64,000 bases of DNA from Neoscytalidium dimidiatum (taxonomy: Eukaryota > Ascomycota > Dothideomycetes > Botryosphaeriales > Botryosphaeriaceae). The notes beneath the pieces were generated by a model, which saw nothing but the letters and a program-made list of their open reading frames with translations, was not told the origin of the DNA and did no database searches. Below are positions 10,106 to 22,453 of the stretch, piece by piece. Location: NCBI GenBank assembly GCA_037367355.1, contig CM074702.1, positions 2,418,001-2,482,000 on the forward strand. The letters are read 5' to 3'. Numbering within the stretch: the first letter of the stretch is position 1; each line of letters begins with the position of its first letter. Made by a program: the position numbers and the translations under genes.

Positions 10106-13100
10106 CCACAGGGAGGCGCGCTAGCGAGCAGCGCAATGAAAAATTGCCGATGAGGTTCCCAGGTGCGCAGGCGCACTAACAGACGCTGCGAGCAGTGCTC
10201 TTCTTTGTTGAAAAGGAAAAAGGGCTCCTAGCTCACAGACTATGTCCCGCGCATAGCAACACCGCAGATAAAGAATCAATGCTTGGAGAGAGGACAACGG
10301 CGCCTGGCCCTTTTACAAAGCAATCACTTAATTCCGTCACGCAGGGCCCGCTCTGCCGCCGCGAAGATCGCCCGCGGGGATAACAAGGGCATTTTCCACC
10401 GCTAGTACCGATAGAAAGCAGTGGCGCGAAATCGGCGAGGGAAAAAATGGCCCGGCAGACATTCCCGTCTCGGGCTAAGGAACAGGCGGCCGAGAGCGTG
10501 AGGAGTCTCGTGGAAGAGCGGCGATAGCCCCGCCCGAGGACAGTCGCTGAGTTGTTTGTCTTTTTTTTTTTTTTCGTTATGTCAGCAGGCGGCAGAGGTG
10601 AAGACGACACGGCGCAAAGAGGATTGCGACAGACCAAGTGACTAATGTGGACCATGTCGGATAGCGGCCGCTAAACTGTCGGATCTTGGACTGCACGAGC
10701 GTTATAACGTGCGTGGCAGCCTCATGCGAAGCTTGACTCGCGGGCAGAGGCTTGTCTGCTCGGCCCACTGCTGCTTTGGCTACGCTGCGGCCGGATGAGA
10801 GTCAGCAGTTGGCGGACATGACATCAGACCCAACCGTTCCTCATAACACACTTGCTCGTCCATGTGGCGAGAACGCGTGTATCTCAGCGTTTGCCCGCAA
10901 CGAGGACAACCACGGCAGAGCCGATGACTGCTGCAAGAAGCGTATCACGCCCTACGACAGCTCCATAAAACCATGACTCGATGTGAAGGGCGTGCGTTTG
11001 TGTTCGCTTCGGCCGAACTGATAAGTTTTTTCTTCGAGACGTAGGCTCCCGTTTCAACTAAAATTTCACATACTGCCAATAAGCGAATCCTGCTGCCAAG
11101 AGTTCCATGTTGTTCGGAGGGAAAAGACAGCCATTCAGTTGCTCGCGTCTTGATGTTCAGGGCGCCGCATGACGCAATAGCCGCCCGCTTGGATCAACGG
11201 CCTCGCTCTGTTGTCTTCTTGTCAACACGCGGCACGGCATGCAGGTTCAAGCCGCTGCCGCTGCCGCTGCCGCCGCCTTTCTAATCAACGTCTCATCTCG
11301 TTGCCTTCATTATCTCATCAGTACTCTGCGCCGAGCCTCACCCTTTCGTTGAGACCAATCATGGCGTGCCCTGTCTTTCTCTTCGCATCCGAGGTTTCTC
11401 GAAATACGCACTGAGCCTTCCAAATTATTCTTGACACCCGAAGCGCCCATGGAGGAGGGAGGGTGCCCCAGGCCTACGGCTTGGCGTCTCCCTTGCATCA
11501 GCTGAATATCCCATCCATCGTCATCCTCGCGCGGAGTTGTGGCCGCTGGTTCTCGTATGCTCCCATACTCGCACCTCGTGATGCATGCGCCTTCTGGAAG
11601 GCCTGATTCGGTCGAACCTTACATGAAGGAGTGCGGCTGGCGCGCGTGTCGACGTTTGAGGAAACCGTGGGGAAGTTGGGCGGGTGGGTGGGTGGGTTGG
11701 AACGCGGGAGTAGCACAGACAGCTGGCGTGGTACAACATATGTCAGGCCCCACCGGTGATACACCTGAGTTGCAAAGAACAAGTTGCCGCGCGGGCATCG
11801 GACAACGCTCGATAATATCTCCTCCCTTCGCTGACGGAGAGACTGCAGCAACAGAAACAATAGCTTTTGACCCAAAGTAGCGAGTCTAACTGGGATGACC
11901 GGCGACGTCGATCGTACGTACTCTGGCTTTTTGATTAGCTTCCATTCCAACGCCCGTATCTGCTCCTGACGCCCGTGGGCCTGTCGTCCGGACCCAGCGG
12001 AGCGGACTATACGAGCTCCCGCGCCGTTGCATGTCAATGCCCAAAGCAGAACGCAATGCAGCTGGAACCAGCGCAAACCCGGCCAGCCAGCCAGCCGCAA
12101 ACTGAAGCCCAGAAACCGCGGTCACGGAAGCGAGGCGCGAAAGCGCTCTGAATCAGACCACGGCTGTCTGTCCGACACCTTTTCCAGCCACGACCAGGCA
12201 AACAAGTGCACACGCTCGTGACGGCCACATGCCGCGAGCGTGCGTCGCGTGGCTCCCTCTTACTCTCGCAACGAACGTTGGAAAAAGTAAACATTCTGCA
12301 GTTGGAGCTGCGTTGAAATATTGAATCACATACCGCGGATCGCGAAGATGATGCCTTGAGACTCCGCATGAGCACGGGTTGCCGACGGATAACAGTCGCC
12401 GAGCGCCTCTGAATCACCTGCAACACTGACCGCTCCAACCGCCACAAGCGGCTCTTCCTGCCACCATGGCTGATCGCCGTCGCTGATTCTTCTTACCGCT
12501 GGCTGATCGACATTCCTGTTCTGGGGACGGACATTGATTTTCCAACATCTCCGTGTGTAGCAGAGCACTGACGCCGTTACCATTGCCGCGTTTGACGAGA
12601 ACGTCACTGGGCTGCCTGCGCCGTGCCTTGCTTTGGGGCCGATGTTGCATGTAGGACGAGAAGGAGTGGTCTTGGAGACGGGACGCCGTCAGCCGTGCTC
12701 TCTTGAGCGCGACTGAGGTTTATGCGGAGTGGAGGGACCCCGAGATTGCGAAGGCTGCGTTCGAATTCTCCGCCTTGGAGCATCGCTGGACTTCGTCATC
12801 GCAAAGCTTTTTGCAGCGGGTTGGCAATCTCGCCTAGGAATTTTATCTCTCTGTAAGTTTCTGAACAACAGATCATGAATAGAATAATCCAAGACATAGC
12901 CTTGATATCTTTTATTTTTCTGAAACTCCGCTGATAGTATGCGACACAGCGAGCCCGCCAAGGCAAATGCTTCAGTTCCGTTGCCGCTTCATTGCGCTCT
13001 TAACCGGAAGAGATGATATTTCCAGATTTGGGGTAGACATGGCGTCTGCGACGTATCAGTCATCACTTCAAAGTGCACTGCGTGTATGCCGTCCAAGTGT

Positions 13101-14352
13101 TCTGAAACTAAAGATTAAATGAATGAATGCTGACTTGCGTATAGACCACATCGCTGTCATGACCTCGCATCATGTACGTGAGAAGCAGGTAGGAATACTG
13201 CACTGGACAGGAATAGCGAGCGAGCCTTCACGCCGTTGGGCGGTTGACGGCAAGGCTGGCCGTCACACCGAAGGGACATCTCACTGATGTGCATGCAGGT
13301 CAGACGTTGTCAGGACATCGATTTCCACTGTCGCGGTAGCTGGGAACTCAAGAAGCCGGGGAAGACACTGAAGTCACAACGTCTACGCACTGTAACATCT
13401 GGAGCCATTTGCTTGGAGATTTAGCATCTTTTCATGCAGCTTCCTCTGTATGCGACGCAGGATGACATGGCAACTATTTGAAACGATTACCACTGCCACA
13501 ACATCTATCGTAAATTGATGTCGGCTTTGTCGGTGTCCGAGCGACCGGTATTAGATGTATCAGTGATGCCTGATGTCTAGGCCGGATTATCGTTCACCTT
13601 GACTCACCCTGTAGCTCTATGGAGTCGAGATGCAAGGTAGAGGCTATGCAAACACGTCCTGCAGTTCGCAATATGCCTCCCTTTTGGGCATGATCGTTGA
13701 GTCACGGACAGCAGCGGCAAACCTTACAAGAATCAGGGCGAACGCACAGAGAAGGGCCCGTGATAGAAGTCCCCGGGCACAAGGTTGGAGTAAAACAGTA
13801 ATAATCTACAGTGAGATCGTAGGCCGTTGGCCTGCAGGATCAGAAGTATCAGTTGAGGCTCTGCGAATGGAGACGTCAATCAATACTGTAGGTAGCAAAA
13901 GCGAGTTAGAAGACTGGCGATCCTAGATATGTTGACAGACTCATACTTGCATTACTCTTGACCTCCTTGAAGGTACTAGTCTGCCAGATCGAATTGTCTC
14001 ATCGTAATGGATTTTCCAGAGCATTGTCAGATGGCTGTCCATTTAGACAGGATCAGTGGAACATAAATCTCATCATTATCCCTTTACTGATGATACACTT
14101 GGAGACACAGCATTTTTCAGCAGAAAATGCTAACCCAAAGTTCACTCCGCAATCAACCCTCGACGTCATCATCAATCGTACAAAGTAACATACAGGCCGT
14201 CAAATGTGCGGCGGGGTTTTCGGTGGAAAGAAAACAGTGTGGCAAAAGCCAACATGCAGCAAAGGTCGCTCATTTCGGATGCCGTGATTCCTAACGCCAA
14301 TGGATGCATATAATGATCCGTGCTGAGATGTCCGCGCGTGATCCTGTTAAAC
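10106..14352. other. Gene-poor 4.2 kb interval
   Basis: No frame on either strand has recognisable domains or a convincing splice chain. The left end should carry the transporter promoter, with an oligo-T run at about 10560-10574. A GCC/GCTGCC trinucleotide stretch lies near 11251-11280. From about 12.8 kb the composition becomes more AT-rich. I saw no terminal inverted repeats or transposase motifs, but a decayed element cannot be excluded by eye. Confidence 0.4.
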
Positions 14353-15141
14353 TCATGCGCCCCTAAACCTCCAGTCGTCAAAATCTTCATCGTCAAGATC
14401 ATCCTCGCTCTCGTCATCTTCTTCAACCTCGGCCGCTTTCTTAGGTGTTTCCTCCACAACGGCATATTCCTCCGACTTCGACCTTGTTTGTCGCAAGGCC
14501 TCCCTCTGCGCACGGAGCCTCTGCACTCTCTGCTCGAGCTCCTCCATCTCGTCGAACTCCTCTTCTAGGTGCCGAACAGCATCTTCCTTCTCCGCCTCCA
14601 ATTCCTCTTCCTGTTGGCTGCGCTGTTTACTCTGCTCTTCCCGAGCCTGCGCGGCAAGTTCCTCGATGGACATGGGCTTCGCTTCGATAGTTGCGACTGA
14701 ATTGATAGCAGCTAGGGCCAAGGGTTGCGGAGGCGGGGAGGCTGCCACTTCGCGCTCGAATGCGGCCCATTCATCTTCATCAACGCCGTCGGGCTCGGGT
14801 CGCTGCGTATTCACAACGGCTGCCGGTAGAGGCTCTGCGGAGGTCGGTTGTGCGGTGGTGGTAAGAGACTCGTGGGCGGCGGGGCGAGATGTGAGCTCGA
14901 TTGACCTAGACGCATCGGCGGGTTGTGCGCCGGAATCGAAGAAGCCTTCAGGTAACGTGTCTCCGGCAGAGCCCCTGGGGCGTTTTGCGGCGGATTCCCA
15001 GTTGTCGTCGTCGTCCTCGTCGGAGGCTTTCCGCTTGAGATTTTTGCTGGCGGACGGGGCGGCAGTTTTGGCGGGCTTACGGGCAGGCGGCGGCTTGCGA
15101 GCAGCGCGTTCGGCGCGCAGCATTGCGCGGACGTCTGCCAT
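14353..15141 (-). CDS. ZNF830/CCDC16-like nuclear protein lacking the zinc finger
   Basis: Single exon, 262 residues. It starts MADVRAMLRAERAAR, the conserved opening of fungal ZNF830/CCDC16 proteins, which in animals act in the spliceosome and genome stability. The family continues with LKRKASDEDDDD, LPEGFFDSG, DEWAAFEREVAA and a Glu-rich coiled coil (EEELEAEKEDAVRHLEEEF, then EELEQRVQRLRAQREALR), all present in order. It ends in an acidic tail closing DDWRFRGA. What is missing is the C2H2 U1-type finger that I expect directly after residue 15; instead there is a Pro/Lys/Ala stretch, and no intron fits there. It diverges from the BYE1-like gene across a 712-base spacer. Family assignment is good; the exact role here is inferred. 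Confidence 0.75.
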   Translation of the reverse strand: MADVRAMLRAERAARKPPPARKPAKTAAPSASKNLKRKASDEDDDDNWESAAKRPRGSAGDTLPEGFFDSGAQPADASRSIELTSRPAAHESLTTTAQPTSAEPLPAAVVNTQRPEPDGVDEDEWAAFEREVAASPPPQPLALAAINSVATIEAKPMSIEELAAQAREEQSKQRSQQEEELEAEKEDAVRHLEEEFDEMEELEQRVQRLRAQREALRQTRSKSEEYAVVEETPKKAAEVEEDDESEDDLDDEDFDDWRFRGA

Positions 15142-15853
15142 GGTATCCGGGCGGACGGAGTCTCTGGAGGGGAGGCGGAGTGGGGAGCGAGTGTGGGATG
15201 CGGAGTGGTTCGACAGGGAGCTGGCAGCTGGGGCGGTTAAGCAAGGTCAGGCGAGGGCGGTGAGATGAGGTCAGAGCTCGCGCGACCTTCGAGTAGCGTC
15301 CATTTCGGCGGAGCAACATCCAGTTCGTCAGGTTACGTAAGCCGCGGTAGCATTTCTCCACCTTCCGCAGCTTCAATCCAGCGCGCGTCAACATCCTGCA
15401 CATCCCACCCTCCGACTCACCACACCCCGCCGACGCGCCCGCAACGCCCTCGGCCCGCTGCAATCGCCGTCGCGCACTGCTGCAGGTCCGTTCCACACTA
15501 ATCTTATCCACAGCTGCCCAAGGAGCCTGTCGCGCACGCGAGCACCGTTGGTGGCAGGTCTTGGCGAGGCGCGCGCTCTGATCGCCTCTTGCGAGCGTCT
15601 CCAGCAGCAACCTGATCGCCCCAACACCATCGGCAGGCAGGGAAGGAGGGAAAAGCGTACCTCGTAGCTGCGTCTCGTAGCTATCTGTTTTTTTTTGTGC
15701 CCCATCGCAGGCCGTGCCTCGCGCCAGCACCGGCTTCGCATCTTCAGTCCATAGTAGCAACCTGTGAAGCCCAGCGCATCGCGCTCTTGAGCCCAATTCA
15801 ACGCCGCGCCGCACGCTCTGAATATCCGTGACGCGTGAACTCGCTCCTACGCA
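15142..15853. promoter_or_regulatory. Shared divergent promoter, ZNF830-like / BYE1-like
   Basis: A 712-base spacer between two head-to-head start codons. Stop-free frames on the minus strand continue into it but carry no ATG or domain that extends the ZNF830-like protein. No clear TATA box. It must hold both promoters and both leaders. Confidence 0.5.
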
Positions 15854-18558
15854 ATGGCTGGTAAGCACGCCACCACATGCGCGAGTCTGGCCGCCGAAGA
15901 CAGTGGCAACCCACTTCCTCAACACCCCAACCTGGAGCTCTTGACCGCTGACAAACCCTCAGAGGAGATCCGCAGATCCGGCCGGGCCACCAAGGGCCAG
16001 CATACCAAAGACCGCGACCTTCCCGAGACGCCCGTCCCTGCCAAGCGGAAGAGCACCACCAAGAAGAGCGCGAAGAAGGAAGCTGAACCAGAACCCGACG
16101 ACAATGCCGACGCCGACGCTATTATACGCTGTATATGCGGGTCCGACGATGACGATGAGGGCGGCAGAATGATGATCTGCTGCGACAAATGCGATGCGTG
16201 GCAGCACAACGACTGCATGGGCCTGACCGAGGATCCTAAGAAGCAGCCCGACAGCTATCTGTGTGAACAGTGCAATCCGGATGGTCACCAGGATACTGTG
16301 CAGGCGCTCAAGAACGGCGTGAAGATTTGGGAGGTCAGGCTGGAGGAGAAGAAGAACAAGTCCAAGAAGGGCAAGAAGAACAGCCGGAAGTCGCGCCAGA
16401 GCGAAATCCGCGCGGCTGCCGGAGAAGACGTCGCCAGCCCGAAACAACAGTCGAGTCCCGCTCCTACCCCACAGCAGAAGCCTGAACCGGAAGAGCCTGG
16501 TGCCAATGGCAGCGCAGAGGTACGTTTCCCCGTCGATCCTCCCTGCTTAATTATGACTCTAACGATCGTGTCTAGGTTAAGAGCCCGACCGAACCTACGC
16601 CCTCGGTGAAAAGACGATCGGAAGCTGGAGAGGACTCCGTCCCAAAGCGCCGCAAGTCGACACAGCAGAAGAAAGCGGAGGAGCCCGTGCCGGCAACGCC
16701 GACGAAACCTGGTAGCGTCGACGATCTTCCAGACGACCGGAAACGGGTGGCAAGTAAGCTACGAGGCGATCTTGTCAAGCTCATCAAGGAGGCCTCGAAA
16801 CAGGACTACAAGATGCCGGATGGCGAGACACCCGAGTCTTTGGGCACCCGTCTTGCTTTGGATATCGAGGCTGCAATGCTGAAGCACCACCCCGCGGGTC
16901 CTGGTGCGTATGCACAGCAGTTCAGAAATATCGTGGCCAATCTCCCTCGCAACCACCCTCTTCTCTTACAATTACTTAACGGAAACGTCTCGCCTGAGCA
17001 ACTCGCTACCATGTCTGCCGAGGACATGGCAAGTGATGAACAAAAGCGCCAAGATGCGATTATGAAAGAACAAGCTGAGAAGCAGTCCATGCTGGTCGAT
17101 ACAGGCGGGCCGACTCGCATCCGGAAGACCCACAAGGGCGAGGAATTCATCGAGGATAACAATGAGCAATCGGCGACCGAGGAGCCTACCTATGCTCCTC
17201 CGGTTCGCAGGGAGAGCCAGGCCGAGAAAGACCAGCGTTCCCCGACTTCAAGAGGTGGCAGCCCTATGCAAGGCGTCGAACTACCAGAAGGTGTAGGTGA
17301 GGGTCAAAGACCTCTTCACGTTGATACAGGACCACGTAGGCAATCCTCAACAAATTTTGATGTCAACTCCGTCTGGGCGAAGGTACAGAGCCCGAACGAG
17401 AGCACCGCCCGCAAGATGCAGCACCGCCGCCAAAGCTCGGCAATACAGCAGCCACAACCTGCGGGGCCACAAGAGGATCCGGACGTCGACCGCCTTCTCA
17501 AAGATGATGAAGACGAAGGCCAGACGTTTTCGCCTGAAGACGAGACTATCAAGTGGCGTGGTGAGATATACATGCCTAATCAAGGCGCATTCAAGGTAGT
17601 TGGCCGCCTTGCCGGAGGCGGTGATGTCGGCCAATTCATGCCATATGACACTTTGATTCCACGTCCTACGGAAGTCAATGGTCGTATCGATATGGCAAAG
17701 ACGGAGGAATACATCCAGGGCATGAGGGGCAGCATTTACCATGATGTTGCTATCCTCTCGCTCACTCCTGAGGACCAGGAGAGCAAGACCACCTACGATA
17801 ATGTCTTCAACTACTTTTTCCCGAAAAGTAGATGGGGCGTAATCGGTGGCACCCGGCATGAGAAAGTCCGGGACGTCTACCTAATCCCCATCCCTGCTGG
17901 AGCCAGTACACTTCCGGCCTGCATTGAGATGCTCAATAACGTCACAATCGAAGTCCCGCGCCCTGACAACATTTTGCTCCTCATGTTAGTTGTTCGCACC
18001 AGTGAACCCAGCTCTGCACAGGGAACGCCGTTGCCAGCGGATGCGACACCTGGCTACAATGCGAACAACGGCCCTCATGTAGCGCCTGGTCCAGGTGCAA
18101 CACCCCAAGCACCCACTCCAACTGCTGCTACCCCGACCAATGCCTTGCCTTCCCAAATTCCCGGGGCATATCAACAGCAACCTCCACACCATCCGCATGG
18201 GGCATCTCCAGTCAACCACATGCCCAGTTATGGAGGCCCTCCACCCCAGTACCCACCACCTCAAGGCTATCCTCCCCAGATAGCAGCACATCAGCATCAG
18301 CCAACGCCACCATTCCCACCACAGATAGGTCAACAAAGCCCGCCTCCGATCCCGCAGCACCTGCACGAGATGGCCACGCGCATTTTAGGTCAATTCATTG
18401 ACGCACCGGTCGTGCGGACAATGCTGCAGTACTCCGGGGACGCAATGAAGGAGGATTCCTTAGTTGGACTGAAGCATGTGCTCGAAGCTGTACCGGCTGC
18501 AAGAGATAACTTCCAGGTATTGATGGGAGAGCTCAACAGGGACAGCAGCCCACGGTAG
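15854..18558 (+). CDS. BYE1: BYE1-like protein: PHD finger, TFIIS central domain, SPOC domain
   Basis: Model: 15854-15860, 15963-16519, 16576-18558; 848 residues. Bye1 relatives bind RNA polymerase II through the TFIIS-M domain and methylated H3K4 through the PHD finger. The seven-base first exon joined to exon 2 gives [16 protein letters not shown], the usual start. The PHD finger spans about residues 58-108 ([23 protein letters not shown]). A basic [16 protein letters not shown] stretch follows. The TFIIS-M domain covers about 240-360 ([20 protein letters not shown], then [10 protein letters not shown]), and SPOC about 513-660 ([18 protein letters not shown] to [13 protein letters not shown]). 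A Pro/Gln-rich linker and a short helical tail end it. The first intron (102 bases) has no stop and is a multiple of three, so a retained form would add 34 residues. Confidence 0.9.
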
Positions 18559-20555
18559 TCTTGAGCTACTTTACTAAATCGTACAAGCGCGAGACGACAT
18601 GCAACGACAAATTGGTTAGGTCCTTGGGATACTTTCTTGTTTCGTTCTTTCGCCTTGCCTTTCTGCGTTTGCATGCATTGCAAGGAGAACATTACTTGCT
18701 GGGGCCGCATCTTGCGCTTATATTATCATCACATGGCTCAGCAGTCTCGCGTCAGGACCCATCAGTTCTTTTTGGGCAAAGGAGATGGTAGGACATTGCC
18801 TTCTTCTCCAATCTCGTACCGTCAGATCATTACGGTAATGTGGACACTAAAGGGGGTGATGCTGGTGTACGAACAAGAGAAACAGTTGGCCATTTGGCCA
18901 TTTTGGTCCTAAAATAATGGATGGGTTTCGCCTTCTCTATGCTTCTCTTTTTTTTCATCCCGACTCACAATGTGGGTCTTTGGTTATCGGCAGAAAAAAT
19001 GGGGGCTTCGGTGAGGGTGTCTGTTTACTGCTTTCATCTGTGGCACTGCTCTTTCTCATCAGCACGGAGGCAGCTTAGCGATGCCTCGATTATACTCTTT
19101 ATTCTCTCGTCTACCTTTCCTTTCTTTCATTCTCGCTTCTTCTTGGTATGGTAAAGGGAGGCGCTGGAAGTACATCGCGAGTACTCGTGTTCGCTTGGCA
19201 GCCGAAGAAAGATGAATGAAAGTTTGGAAAGGGAATGGTTGTACGAATAGCTTTCGTCTGCTATGTATCTGCATGCGTGCTAGTTATGTTCAGCCATGCG
19301 ATGAGTGGGTCTAAGGGGTCGGTATCCCCTTCCGTTACCTTTTTCGCTATATTTCTTTTATTCCCGATAGGTTGAATGGAATAGCTTCTGGAACGCTGAA
19401 AGAATATAATTTGTATGGCACGTGGTGAATGAAATTAGGGCACAGATTGTGTCGCACGCAATGAACGTATCTCAATAGTGAGTCGACTTCACTCTCCCGT
19501 TCTCACTGGTCAGATGCAACTTGCAATGTCGGCGAGTGCGGCCCTTATCCTCCAGAGGCGCACTTAGGTTCTACAAACACAAAATAAACATTTAGTATGC
19601 CTCAGTGAAGCTTAAATCGCCACCGGGTAATCTTCAGTCCTCTTCATACTGCCACTCAGTGCTAGAAGAAGGCCGAAACGCTATGAGGAGTGTATGTGAA
19701 AGCATGCATATGATGATGTCACATACAGGCCATGCGTCCTTACCCCGCACCCTGGCCTTCAACCGCAGTTTCCTGCCTTTTGTGCATATTGCGCCGCAGC
19801 AGACTCTCGCTCGTTGAGGTCGTCAGTGTATCGCTTACTGAACAGCTTCCAGCACGGTGGTGTCGATGCTCAGCGCTGCTCCTAAGATCCAGAGCTTGCT
19901 GTAACACTTCCCGGCCTCTTCCATTTATATCAACCTTTGAGAAGCGAGTTCGAGCGATTTGTCCTTTCTATCCTTTTGCCGTGCGAAAGCTTGGGTCTAG
20001 AATCACTGTGGCTATCACGAGGAGGTTGGCGAGACCGCTCTTCCTCATCGCCGCCCCACAGGTGACAGTGCTGAAGAGGGAGAGAGAAAGAAGGTGGGGG
20101 GGGGGAGGAGGAGAAGATACCGTTTGGGCTGAAGCGGCATTCCATTACTCCTCAACACTGACAGATTCATCTGCGGGGACAGAAACAGCTACAAGTACCA
20201 ACCAGACATTTGCCTGCTCAATAATATTCCCGTCTGTGAACTCTATGCAAGACTCTCGGTTACTCGGTTCTTTATGATATCTTGGTTTACATAGTTGCCA
20301 TAGACTTCATTCTCCCACGCATACTGCGCTTGTCGGACGTAAATGTCACCTCATCACCGTCCATCTAATCGTCCTGTTTTATCCTCTGACTCAATCCGGT
20401 CGCGCCTGTCCCTTGGTATCCAACGCCGAAATGTAAAGAAAAAGAAAAAGGATGAAAATCGCTCCGGATCGATTAGAAGACACACACATAAAGAAGAAGA
20501 GAAAAAGAGGGGGCAGAGAGGGCCGGAAAAAGATCCAAGTCAGTTAACCCCCCAT
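18559..20555. other. Convergent 3' interval between BYE1-like and P-loop ATPase genes
   Basis: Two kilobases, T-rich on the plus strand after the BYE1 stop, consistent with 3' UTR and terminator sequence for two convergent genes. A purine-rich run (G tract near 20096-20104) is present. No recognisable gene. Confidence 0.5.
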
Positions 20556-20683
20556 TCACCTAATCGCCAACACGCTCTTTCCACCATCGTTCGTGAGCCG
20601 TGGCCTCGTCTTAAACCTCACACACTCCGTCCCCAACTTCACGATCCTCCCCGCGCCCCTTCCGCGCCCGTTGCCATCACCAC

Positions 20684-20715
<32 letters not shown>

Positions 20716-22453
20716 ACGACGACACTCACCACCCCGCTCGGCGCGAACAGCAAGCTCTCCCCGACCTTCAGCGTCACGATCTCCTCGAACAGCGCGCGCA
20801 CGTCGGCGTCCGTCTTGCCCGCGACGGCGGCCAGGCCGGCCAGGTGCTCGCGCAGGACGGCCAGCCAGGCCGGGCTGGTGAAGCGGTGCACGATGGTCAT
20901 GGAGCACAGGTCGAGCAGCTTGGGCGAGATGGTCGGCTCCTGCGTCGCGACGACGACGCGGGTCGCGGCGTGCCGCTGGATGCGGATCGTCGTCAGGAGG
21001 GAGTCGGTGAAGCGGTCGGAGGCGGCGGTGCCGGTCATGTACTTGTGGGCCTCGTCGAGGGCGACGATGCGGCCGCCGCCGGCGCCGGCTTCGGGCGAGG
21101 TTTCGAGGAAGAGCGCGAGGCAGATGTCGAAGAGGGTGCAGGCGGAGGAGGCGTCGATGAAGGGGTCGGTCAGGTCGACGATGGTGAGGGAGCCCGGGGC
21201 AGGGGAGAAGATGTCGTCGCCGTCGTCGTCGTCATCGGCGTTGCTGTTTTCCTTCGTCTTCCTTTTGTTGGCCGTGGTGCTGGTGTCGACGTCGTCTACG
21301 TCCATGAAGCTCTCGAGCAGTTGCAGGCGCAGGTTCATGGGGCCCTTCTGGTCGGGCGTCAGCCGCTCGCTGTCGAGGCGCCGGCGGAACTCGGCGTAGT
21401 CGAAGCTGAAGGCGCCGCGGGCGGAGGTCGCCATGTCGCGGAGGATCTTGTTGATTACCTAGGTGGCGGGGTGCTGTCAGTTGGAAGGATACGAGAGCGC
21501 GGTCTGGTAAGCGGGCAAAGAGGCGAGTTTACCTCCATGTACAGCGGTACCCTCCCATTGCTCTCGTTGAACGCCATCAGCGCCAACATCCTCTCGACAT
21601 TCAGGTGCTTCGGCCGCAACCTCAGCTCCCTCACTTTCAGGCACCTCTTCGGATCCGGGACTTTGCTGTACGCGCTCTTCAGCCGCCAGTAGTTGCTCGG
21701 GCTGACGAGCACATTGACGTCGATGCCGACGCTGCACAGGTGGGCGGCCTCGCACACGCTGCCGGCCGACCAGGCATCACAGTGGAAGACGACCCCTTGC
21801 AGCGGCTCCGGGAGACGCCCCAGCGCCTTGCTCGGCAGGAGGCAGCCCTCCAGCATGCAGGCCAGCGTGTGCGACTTGCCGGACCCCTGCGAGCCGCACA
21901 GGAAGGCCGACCATGGGGCGTTCGTGTTCAGGAAGATGGGCTCGACACCGGCAGGGTTGACGGGTGAGGAGAGGTGGTTGGATGAATAAGGGGAGCTGCG
22001 CTCTTGGCCGAGCAGGGCGAATTGATCAAAATGGGCTTCGTCCGGGGCGCGACCCCGCTTGCGCAGGTCGGCCAAGGCGAGCTTGACGGTCCAGGAGAAT
22101 AGCGGGGTGGTGAGTAGCTCCTCGACATGCAGGCCGTCCGCCGTGGTAGGGTCTCGCTGCTGGCTGGACCTGTTTGGATTGAGGAGCGTGAGATACCGAC
22201 CCAGCTCTCGGACGGAGCGGTCGGAGCCGCGGTGATGCTCTGCTCTGGCGGAGGTGTCCTTGGAGGAGGGATCCCGGTCGGATGCCGTGGATGAGAAGCG
22301 GAAGGGCTGGCTGGAACTGTTGCTACGGTGGTGGTTGGCACTGCTTTGGAAGGAAGCCATCTTTGAGGAATCGCCGAAGGAGAAGCCGAAGAGATTACCG
22401 CTTGAGCCGGAGGGCTGTTTGGGGGAATTCGAATGGCGGCTGAACGAGGGCAT
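20556..22453 (-). CDS. HerA/DUF87-like P-loop ATPase, uncharacterised fungal family
   Basis: Model: complement of 20556-21458 and 21533-22453; 607 residues. The N-terminal 85 residues are Ser-rich and probably disordered. The ATPase core has Walker A GSQGSGKSHT at 187-196 and Walker B IVALDEAHKYM with the acidic pair near 442-445, followed by an arginine-containing IRIQRH segment and VVVATQEPT, which resembles the sensor region of HerA/FtsK-type proteins. Between the Walker motifs lie helical segments with an Asp-rich insert. Near the C-terminus is a run of ten Asp encoded by a GAT/GAC repeat, followed by Gly/Arg. The spliced join reads LYMEVINKILRDMA. The start is the first in-frame ATG; the frame open above it has none. 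It presumably hydrolyses ATP; its substrate and cellular role are unknown to me. Confidence 0.75.
20684..20715. repeat. CAT trinucleotide repeat encoding poly-Asp
   Basis: About ten tandem CAT units on the plus strand, read as GAT/Asp codons on the minus strand inside the C-terminal part of the P-loop ATPase. Likely length-variable between strains. Confidence 0.85.

Noticed and set aside
11498..12100. 200-codon minus-strand frame in the gene-poor interval
   Set aside because: No family features, no start context and no splice chain to neighbours.
20343..21692. 449-codon plus-strand open frame opposite the P-loop ATPase
   Set aside because: Composition is Gly/Val/Arg/Asp-rich with no domain; it is the antisense shadow of the ATPase exons produced by GC-rich third positions.
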